Shown here piece by piece: positions 1-5,459 of a stretch of DNA of 6,147 nt. The position numbers were made by a program, and so were the translations under genes. How positions within the stretch are numbered: the stretch's first letter is position 1; the number at the start of each line of letters is the position of its first letter. Below the pieces are notes generated by a model. The model saw only the letters and a program-made list of their open reading frames with translations, was not told the origin of the DNA and searched no databases. This DNA is from Saprospiraceae bacterium (lineage in GTDB: Bacteria; Bacteroidota; Bacteroidia; Chitinophagales; Saprospiraceae), in assembly GCA_014379065.1 (NCBI GenBank), contig JACMMM010000505.1:1-6147 (forward strand), in the 5' to 3' direction.

Positions 1-1
1 G

Positions 2-316
2 TGGATTGATCGCGACATCCCAGTTATCATTGGCCTGCTCGTGACCGATGACTTTCGCCGGCTCGGTTCAATGGATTGCCTTTGGAAAGCCCCCATCCCC
101 TTGGAAGGCGCGAAAGGCCACGCCCTACTCGTCATGGGCTATGACGACACTACAAAAGAGTTTGAATTGCTCAATTCCTACGGCACGGGTTGGGGCTGCT
201 TTGGCGTGCTGCGCATCAGCTATGCCGACTATTCCCGTACGGTGCAGGAGGGCTATGTGCTGCAGTTTGATTTTGATTCGGGGGTGGAGGTAGAGTGTCC
301 GGGAGGGCGTCATTGA
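2..316 (+). CDS. C1 family (papain-like) cysteine peptidase, C-terminal fragment
   Basis: The frame is open from position 2, the left edge, to the TGA at 314-316, giving 104 residues of a protein whose N-terminus is outside the window. The GTG at 41 is an internal valine codon, because coding continues upstream of it. Two papain-family signatures are visible in the right order. The first is GHALLVMGYDD, with the catalytic His at fragment residue 40 (codon 119-121), matching the family's 'HAvlvvGY'. The second is LLNSYGTGWG, with the catalytic Asn at residue 58 (codon 173-175), matching 'NSWGtgWG'. The following FGVLRISYADY matches the usual 'G.yrisy' strand. The catalytic Cys and its Gln would lie upstream. 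In the family these residues form the Cys-His-Asn site that hydrolyses peptide bonds. Substrate and location are unknown, since any signal peptide would be outside the window. The last codons (GRH-stop) lie inside the 17-bp tandem repeat, so the extreme C-terminus is probably not conserved. Confidence 0.9.
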   Translation, partial: WIDRDIPVIIGLLVTDDFRRLGSMDCLWKAPIPLEGAKGHALLVMGYDDTTKEFELLNSYGTGWGCFGVLRISYADYSRTVQEGYVLQFDFDSGVEVECPGGRH

Positions 317-375
317 ACGTCATTCGTCATTGAACGTCATTCGTCATTGGGCGTCATTCGTCATTGGGCGTCATT
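308..375. repeat. Four tandem copies of a 17-bp repeat
   Basis: Four head-to-tail 17-bp units occupy 308-324, 325-341, 342-358 and 359-375. Units 1 and 2 read CGTCATTGAACGTCATT, and units 3 and 4 read CGTCATTGGGCGTCATT. Each unit is itself two CGTCATT heptamers separated by GAA or GGG, so the array holds eight heptamers in a regular 10/7 spacing. The paired variants suggest duplication of each type. The first unit overlaps the stop codon of the C1 peptidase, and the array ends five bases before the inverted repeat at 380. The array could be a satellite-like intergenic element, a protein-binding array, or slippage debris. No function can be assigned. Confidence 0.93.
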
Positions 376-379
376 AGAC

Positions 380-416
380 CCACGTTTACTAAACCTTCGA
401 GGTTTAGTAAACGTGG
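380..416 (+). terminator. Perfect 17-bp stem-loop, probable terminator or RNA-processing hairpin
   Basis: The left arm (380-396, CCACGTTTACTAAACCT) is exactly complementary to the right arm (400-416), with loop TCG at 397-399. There is no mismatch over 17 pairs. It lies 63 bp after the peptidase stop and 28 bp before the chosen ATG of the TPR-CHAT gene, where a terminator is expected. No T-run follows on the + strand (the next bases are ATACATCC), so a classical intrinsic terminator is not proven. The symmetry would also allow action on both strands, an mRNA-stabilising role, or a mobile palindromic element. The hairpin is certain; its role is inferred. Confidence 0.6.
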
Positions 417-444
417 ATACATCCTCATCCTAAAACTTTTAGTC

Positions 445-3400
445 ATGAAATTTTTTGCCAAATCGTTGATACTATTTTGCTTGCTGACCTGTGCTCGGGC
501 GCAGGGGCAAGCGTGCCTTCGACTACTCGATTCGCTGAACGCTTTGGGCGATCGGGGTGAGTTCCTGAAAGTTGAAGCAATGCTGGGATACGTTGATACG
601 CTTTGCCTACAGGAAGTTGGCGATACAGATTCGTTGTACGCCGATGTGCTCGGATTGCACGGAACAATCTTCTTGGTAAAAGGAAATCCTGTGGCTGCTC
701 TACCCTGGATTCGACGAGCGAAAGCACTCAGTTTACTAACAAGAGGGCTATACAATAAAAATACCGGGTCTCTTTACTCTGCCGAAGGAATAGCGTTTGC
801 TCAAATGGGACAATCAGCGCAGGCATTGGCTGATTTGGACACTTCCCTGCTTATCAAAAAGTATTTGAGGGATACGAGTGCTATCCTAGGAACGGCGTAC
901 GGGACACGTGGACAAATCCTCCTTTTTATGGGAAGGTATGCAGAAGCAAAAGCCGACCTGAGGTTTGCTATCCAGAATGCCAAGGCTAACCATTTGGATC
1001 CAAATTCCTACAATTACCTTGTACGAATAAACGCTTTGGGTTTGGCTCTGACTTTTTTGGGGGAGAACCAAGAAGCAACCCCTGTTTTGAAAGAGAGCTT
1101 GCGCATCGCGATTGGTTTATTTGGGGAAGAAAATATGATCACTATAACGTGCATGAACAACCTTGCCCTAAACCATCGAGGTTTGGGAAAGTTGGATACC
1201 GCCAGTGCCATTCATAAAAAAGCATTACAGCTCGCAAAAAAAGTAAACCCACACCATCCGACAACCCATCAAATCCGCGTCAACTTAGGTACCGTTTTTT
1301 TAAGCCAAGGTCGCTACACAGAAGCATTGAGCCTTTTTTTAGAGGCTAAAACCATTGCAGATAAACAGGGAGGATTAACACCCGCAGACTATGCCACCTT
1401 GTTGAGCAACATCGCAAGTGTATACTTTGAGACATACGATTTCCCCAGCGCCATGCTTTACATTACTGAAGCTAGCGAACGGATGGCTAAAACTTTGGGA
1501 AAAGACAACCCGCGTTACGCTCAGTTGAACAGTAATCTCGCAGCATGTCATTTCCAAATGGGCAACATCCAGCTTGCCAGGAGTCTAGCGGAAGAAACTT
1601 TTGCAGCAGTCGAATCTTTTGGAGAGTTTTTTCCAGAATACGAAACATACTTTTCAAATATGGTTCTGTCTAATGATGATAACGAAGGCATGTTAATCCA
1701 GATAGACCATGCAAAAGGTATTGTCGGTAAAAAGTTTGGAGAAAAAAGCCCTCAATATGGCTTCTATTTGATTCTATACGCTATTTGTCTTTCCAATCTT
1801 GGTCGTGAAAAAGAGGTTCTTCCCTTGTTGAAACAAGCCGAACAAATTCTCCAAACCAATAAAGAAAGCCAATCAAGGTTCAATATTGAAGCAATGCGCA
1901 ACCTTGCTACCTGCCACGAACGACTCGGCAACACTCGAAAATCGCTTACCTATTTTCAAAAGGCACTTACACTGACAAAAGAATCATCAGGTCATGAAAA
2001 CGCCAACTACGCTTTCTTGCTTCAAGGGGCAGCTGGCATAAACGAACGCCGGGGCAAACTCCGCTCCGCCTTTGCCTACTACCTTTTTGCAGACACACTC
2101 TACCGCCGCATCACGGGCCGCAATTTCGCTGTACTCTCCGATGCTGGCCGAGAGTTTTTTCTAGCCAACATCCGACCCCAACTCGATCATTGGACATCTT
2201 TTGCTTGGCGGCATGCTGCCGTCTTCCCCGAACTCCCAAGCCTGCTTTTCGATGACCAACTTTCCCAAAAAGGCCAGTTGCTCCACTCTGCCCGCTCCGT
2301 ACTGGCCTCGCTTCGGGGCGACAGCACCCTTGAAGCCCAAATGGCCGAATGGCTTGGCCTCCGCCAAACGATAGATGTGCAACGCGGGAAGCTGGCTCAA
2401 AAAGATACCAATGCGCTATACACCACATTTGAATTGGACAGCCTTTCCCGCATTGTCGAACTTCTGGAGTCTGCACTGACCCAAAAGTCTAAAGCCTTCG
2501 CAGCTGCTACCCTGCCAGTTGACTGGCGTGACGTGCAAACCCGCCTTGCCCCCGATGAGGCAGCAGTGGAATTTTTCCATTTTCGTTATTACAAACCCGA
2601 AGGCCCAACGGACAGCGTCCTTTATGGGGCACTCGTGCTGCGAAAAGGTGACCAGGCTCCACGCTTCATCCCGCTTTTTGAAGAAAAACAACTGCTTGCA
2701 GTGCTCAACAAAAAAGGCATTGGCGAAACGGAATGGCTGAAAAAACTGTACCCTGCAAATGCAAATGAACCTTCAAAATTGTATCAGCTGGTTTGGCAAC
2801 CGCTCGAAAAAGAAATTGCGAATGTGAAGCGTGTCTGGTACTCCCCATCTGGTTTGCTGCACCGCATTGCCTTTCCTGTCATCTCCAAAGCACATGGTGA
2901 ACGCCTTGTGGAAAATATTGATTTACAGCAAGTTGGCAGCACTCGTGAACTTGCTACTGCTTTGTCTGAGCAGGCAGAGCCACCGAAATCTGCGCTGATT
3001 TATGCCTGTGTTTCATACCCTACTGTCACGGCGAAAATGCAGCTCCGCACCCCCGAATGTCTCGGTGATAATAGGATTGTGGGGCCGAGGGGAGGTGGTG
3101 AAATCAACTCCCCCCCCTTGCCTAATTCCCTCTCGGAAGCGGACACTGTGGCCGCAAAGCTTCGCGAAGCAGGGGTGAAGGTTGAGGTGCAAATCGGCTA
3201 CCAGCCAGTGGAGGACGATGTGAGCCAAATCGGCAAGATTGCATCGCCTGATTTTCTAATGTTTACCACACATGGTTTCGCATGGGACACTCTCCCGATC
3301 ACTTTCAAGGGACGTTTTCCGCCACACAACCCGATGTATTCCTCCGGGCTATTGCTTGCCGGGTCAGATACAGTTTTGGTGGGCGGCCCTGTCCCGCCGG

Positions 3401-3744
3401 GCTTTCGAGAGGATGGCATCTTGACCGCCCGCGAAATCGGTGATATGAATCTGCAACATACACGTCTTGCCATATTGAGCGCCTGTCAGAGTGGCCTCGG
3501 CGAAGCCAATAGCAGCGAGGGTGTGTACGGCTTGCAACGCGCTTTCAAAATTGCTGGAACGCGGCAGGTGCTAGTGACGCTTTGGGAAATCCCTGACGGC
3601 CCGGATACTCGGGATTTCGTGGGTCAATTTACCCACTTATGGCTGGCATCCGGCGATGCCCGAAGGGCGCTCTATGAAACGCAACTGGAGTTTTTCAGGC
3701 GAGGGAAAAGTGTGCAGGTTTGGGGTGCTTGGGCCTTGATTTGA
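445..3744 (+). CDS. Exported TPR-CHAT protein (caspase-like protease with tetratricopeptide array)
   Basis: The product has 1099 residues. I chose the ATG at 445 because it begins a clear Sec signal peptide: MKFF, a hydrophobic core, then ARA before Gln20. The frame stays open upstream to 364, but only through the palindrome and the repeats. Residues about 65-555 are helical TPR-like repeats, with units such as GRYAEAKADLRFAI, GRYTEALSLFLEAK and GNTRKSLTYFQKAL. A helical linker follows, and a strand-rich lead-in starts near residue 693. The CHAT domain covers about 770-1098. Its predicted catalytic His943 lies in FTTHGF (codon 3271-3273) and Cys1014 in LAILSACQSGLGE (codon 3484-3486). Both are the residues expected for the caspase/separase-like clan, and the end VWGAWALI matches the usual CHAT terminus, so the enzyme looks intact. 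TPRs normally bind partner proteins. The export signal suggests a periplasmic or surface site rather than the cytosol. The cleaved substrate is unknown. The 5' TPR part is clearly AT-richer than the CHAT part. Confidence 0.93.
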   Translation: MKFFAKSLILFCLLTCARAQGQACLRLLDSLNALGDRGEFLKVEAMLGYVDTLCLQEVGDTDSLYADVLGLHGTIFLVKGNPVAALPWIRRAKALSLLTRGLYNKNTGSLYSAEGIAFAQMGQSAQALADLDTSLLIKKYLRDTSAILGTAYGTRGQILLFMGRYAEAKADLRFAIQNAKANHLDPNSYNYLVRINALGLALTFLGENQEATPVLKESLRIAIGLFGEENMITITCMNNLALNHRGLGKLDTASAIHKKALQLAKKVNPHHPTTHQIRVNLGTVFLSQGRYTEALSLFLEAKTIADKQGGLTPADYATLLSNIASVYFETYDFPSAMLYITEASERMAKTLGKDNPRYAQLNSNLAACHFQMGNIQLARSLAEETFAAVESFGEFFPEYETYFSNMVLSNDDNEGMLIQIDHAKGIVGKKFGEKSPQYGFYLILYAICLSNLGREKEVLPLLKQAEQILQTNKESQSRFNIEAMRNLATCHERLGNTRKSLTYFQKALTLTKESSGHENANYAFLLQGAAGINERRGKLRSAFAYYLFADTLYRRITGRNFAVLSDAGREFFLANIRPQLDHWTSFAWRHAAVFPELPSLLFDDQLSQKGQLLHSARSVLASLRGDSTLEAQMAEWLGLRQTIDVQRGKLAQKDTNALYTTFELDSLSRIVELLESALTQKSKAFAAATLPVDWRDVQTRLAPDEAAVEFFHFRYYKPEGPTDSVLYGALVLRKGDQAPRFIPLFEEKQLLAVLNKKGIGETEWLKKLYPANANEPSKLYQLVWQPLEKEIANVKRVWYSPSGLLHRIAFPVISKAHGERLVENIDLQQVGSTRELATALSEQAEPPKSALIYACVSYPTVTAKMQLRTPECLGDNRIVGPRGGGEINSPPLPNSLSEADTVAAKLREAGVKVEVQIGYQPVEDDVSQIGKIASPDFLMFTTHGFAWDTLPITFKGRFPPHNPMYSSGLLLAGSDTVLVGGPVPPGFREDGILTAREIGDMNLQHTRLAILSACQSGLGEANSSEGVYGLQRAFKIAGTRQVLVTLWEIPDGPDTRDFVGQFTHLWLASGDARRALYETQLEFFRRGKSVQVWGAWALI
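3110..3117. repeat. C8 homopolymer inside the CHAT coding sequence
   Basis: Eight consecutive C bases encode part of Ser889-Pro-Pro in a loop before the helix SEADTVAAKLREAG. The tract sits upstream of both predicted catalytic residues (943 and 1014). A gain of one C brings TAA into frame three codons after the tract (SPPLA-stop). A loss of one C reads about 20 foreign residues before a TGA near 3176. The tract is therefore placed where slippage would switch off the protease domain. Whether it varies in nature cannot be seen from one sequence. Confidence 0.5.
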
Positions 3745-3798
3745 GGAATTAGGTTTACCTTTTAAGCAGATTCTCGATATAGAGGAAAAGGTTGCTTT

Positions 3799-4419
3799 AT
3801 GAAACAATTCCTCTATTTACTATGCTTGTTGCTTGCTCCTACGAGTTTTTATGCCCAGTCGCCGGTCGTTTCCAGCAAAATAACGTTTAGCGTTCCCCGC
3901 GATTCGGGCGTGCTTTTGCTGCCGGTTTTTCTTCAATACGAAGACATTTATACCGATGCGCCGCTAAACCCGGCCCTACATAAGGGGCAAGAAACGGGTG
4001 ACGTGTTTGATAGCCTCACGCAACGCTACCTGCGGCAACATGGCATCCGCTTGCTTCCTGCCAATCCCGCCGATTCTCTTCAAGGGAAATTGGTGGGCGC
4101 TGTTAAAAATCTGCTTCGCCCTATGGTCCCATCCAATATTCGACCGGTCTTGACGGCCGCGACGAAGGCTGCCGGATGCCACTACGTTTTGGTTTGCGCT
4201 GTTCGCGTTAAAGTCGGGCCGGGTGGATATTGGGATCCAAATTCTGGCGCCATTGCCTCAAGCAGTTCTTATGCCCGCCTACATGCTGCCCTGATTGACC
4301 CCAATTCAACGGATGGAAAGCCTCGCTGGATTCAGGATGTCGAAATCCGGAAGCTGCCCCGACCCCAAACCGCCCTTTTCGCCGAAGCGGTTCAAATGCT
4401 TTTTCAACTTTTAAAATAA
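3799..4419 (+). CDS. Small secreted envelope protein, possibly CsgG/LpoB-like fold
   Basis: The product has 206 residues. The ATG at 3799 starts a typical signal peptide (MKQFLYLLCLLLAP, then SFYA before Gln20), with no lipobox cysteine, so a soluble periplasmic or secreted form is expected. I do not recognise a named family. The pattern is a strand VLLLPVFLQYED near residues 38-49, a helix ending in 'RQHGIRLLP' (about 80-88), an 'AGCHYVLVCAVRVKVG' strand (about 124-139), and 'ARLHAALIDPNSTDGKPRW' (about 154-172). This order resembles small envelope domains of the CsgG/LpoB/GNA1162 kind, in which a final strand pair carries 'liD..tG..vW'; that resemblance is inference from memory. The gene starts 54 bp after the TPR-CHAT stop and ends 7 bp before the next gene, which supports co-transcription with the latter. 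An AGAGGA at 3781-3786 is a possible but distant ribosome-binding site. Confidence 0.85.
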   Translation: MKQFLYLLCLLLAPTSFYAQSPVVSSKITFSVPRDSGVLLLPVFLQYEDIYTDAPLNPALHKGQETGDVFDSLTQRYLRQHGIRLLPANPADSLQGKLVGAVKNLLRPMVPSNIRPVLTAATKAAGCHYVLVCAVRVKVGPGGYWDPNSGAIASSSSYARLHAALIDPNSTDGKPRWIQDVEIRKLPRPQTALFAEAVQMLFQLLK

Positions 4420-4426
4420 TTCTGAC

Positions 4427-5062
4427 ATGAAAAATTCAAACTTTTCGATCTGCAGTATCACTGCGGCACTGTCCGCGCTTTGTGTTATCCTCAGCTTCAT
4501 TGCCTGTGCCCCGCGCAATGTTACCCCATTATACCTGGAGGCTGAATTTTCAAAAACACGCATTGCCGAGCCCATCTATCTCTTGTCTTTTGTTGACCTG
4601 CGGGTGGACAAAGCCAAGAACCTTAACCTCGACGACAATGCCATGCGCCGACTCTCACCCAGTTTTGAAAAAAAGGGTTATGGGCCGCTCAAAGCGATGA
4701 AAGACCGAAAATGGGTTGAATCCGTGGTCGAAGACGATTTTACGCACCCCGATTCGAGTTTTCTCGCCGTTCTCGGGCCAGAAAAAGCACATTACCTTTT
4801 CTGTCCGGTGCTTCACGATTTCAAATCAAAACTGACCTTCGGAAGCACGGCCAATGCGGAGGTTTCCGGGTACATCGTTGACAAAAAACGCGGAAAAATC
4901 GTCTGGAAGCACAAAGGGCTTGGACAGGCCGGCCAAGGTGGTTTGATGGGTATGGCCATGAAAGGCTTGGTAGAAGAAGAAGCGGTAAATACCGCATTGC
5001 TGTCGCTCTCTGTAGCCATTCCTCAAAACGGAATACCAAAAACGGTGGTTGCAAAAAAATAG
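4427..5062 (+). CDS. Probable lipoprotein, possibly CsgG/GNA1162-like
   Basis: The product has 211 residues. The N-terminus has a long hydrophobic segment ending in SFIAC, with Cys27 as the likely lipidated residue. Phe at -3 is an imperfect lipobox, so lipidation is probable rather than certain. The mature protein begins CAPRN and has no acidic surface-export signal, so retention on the periplasmic face is the simpler guess. The body reads 'PIYLLSFVDLRVDK' (about 49-62), a helix and 'KKGYGPLK', then 'AHYLFCPVLHDF' and 'AEVSGYIVDKKRGKIVWKHKG'. The last of these is the same 'D..xG.ivW' strand pair as in the upstream gene and in GNA1162/LpoB-type lipoproteins. A Gly/Met-rich stretch (GQAGQGGLMGMAMKG) follows. 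The ATG lies 7 bp after the previous stop, so the pair is almost certainly one transcript. No enzymatic motif is visible; an assembly or scaffold role is only inferred. Confidence 0.87.
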   Translation: MKNSNFSICSITAALSALCVILSFIACAPRNVTPLYLEAEFSKTRIAEPIYLLSFVDLRVDKAKNLNLDDNAMRRLSPSFEKKGYGPLKAMKDRKWVESVVEDDFTHPDSSFLAVLGPEKAHYLFCPVLHDFKSKLTFGSTANAEVSGYIVDKKRGKIVWKHKGLGQAGQGGLMGMAMKGLVEEEAVNTALLSLSVAIPQNGIPKTVVAKK

Positions 5063-5082
5063 CCGTCATCCTTCATATCCCC

Positions 5083-5113
5083 TTTCATCAAAGGATTGCC
5101 ATTTTTCATCAAA
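5083..5113. repeat. Two 10-bp direct repeats spaced 21 bp apart upstream of the small lipoprotein gene
   Basis: TTTCATCAAA occurs at 5083-5092 and again at 5104-5113. The start-to-start distance is 21 bp, about two helical turns, so a dimeric protein could contact both on one face. The first copy also sits within a weak CCTTT-CATC-AAAGG hairpin (5081-5094). The repeats lie in the 68-bp gap before the ATG at 5131. An operator is possible, but AT-rich gaps often hold such matches by chance. Confidence 0.3.
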
Positions 5114-5130
5114 CAAAAATTTCCACTGAA

Positions 5131-5397
5131 ATGAAAATCCAAAACTTCTTCTTGTCCACTAGGCGCATTGAACAGACTGCTTTCCGCACCCTGTACGCCA
5201 TCATTATCGCCGCCTCGCTGCTCAATTTAGCGAGCTGTTTCAAAGAAAAAAACTACCCGCCCGGCTCTCAGAACGAATGCCAGCACTGCAACGAAGACGT
5301 AGATTGCTGCTGCAACATGAAGTGTAGCGGGTTTTACAACAATTCGGGCGTGTATTTCCGTTGCGCCACGTCACAGACGAACACTTGCCCTGAGTGA
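5131..5397 (+). CDS. Small cysteine-rich lipoprotein with knottin-like cysteine spacing
   Basis: The product has 88 residues. The N-terminus carries a basic segment with an RR pair, then the core LYAIIIAASLLNLASC. LASC is a textbook lipobox, giving a lipidated Cys36 and a mature peptide of 53 residues. Eight further cysteines (50, 53, 59, 60, 61, 65, 78, 86) fall in 37 residues, enough for four disulfides. The stretch CNEDVDCCCNMKCSG and the later VYFRC resemble the 'C...dCC..lkC....y.C' pattern of inhibitor-cystine-knot peptides; this is pattern resemblance, not a family assignment. Disulfides could form only outside the cytosol, which agrees with export. The mature start C-F-K-E-K is almost the same as that of the next gene (C-Q-K-E-K) and may direct it to the cell surface. 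I do not recognise the protein. Its role could be structural, adhesive or toxin-like. Confidence 0.8.
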   Translation: MKIQNFFLSTRRIEQTAFRTLYAIIIAASLLNLASCFKEKNYPPGSQNECQHCNEDVDCCCNMKCSGFYNNSGVYFRCATSQTNTCPE

Positions 5398-5459
5398 AGG
5401 GAGTTCGGAGTAGTTTTATTGGGCATGTGCAAGCTTGAAATCCAAAAGTTCTCTTTGAT

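Noticed and set aside
308..375. Tandem repeats as a CRISPR array
   Set aside because: The 17-bp units are directly contiguous, with no unique spacers between them and no cas genes nearby.
364..444. In-frame N-terminal extension of the TPR-CHAT gene from a TTG at 364
   Set aside because: The extra 27 codons are made from the tandem repeat and the palindrome and would push the signal peptide to an internal position. The ATG at 445 gives a normal signal peptide.
354..755. Minus-strand ORF of 133 codons across the palindrome and the start of the TPR-CHAT gene
   Set aside because: It is antisense to a well-supported gene and shows no recognisable domain. Its first part comes from repeat and hairpin sequence.
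2111..2476. Minus-strand ORF of 121 codons opposite the TPR-CHAT linker region
   Set aside because: It is a shadow of the GC-rich part of the sense gene, with no domain, signal or start context.
3159..3170. Perfect 12-bp palindrome GCTTCGCGAAGC
   Set aside because: It lies inside conserved CHAT coding sequence (Lys-Leu-Arg-Glu-Ala) and is explained by codon choice.
3740..3763. TTTG and TACCTTTT as a Bacteroidota -33/-7 promoter for the 3799 gene
   Set aside because: The spacing is only 12 bp, well short of the roughly 19-bp distance expected, and the -7 box lacks its final G.
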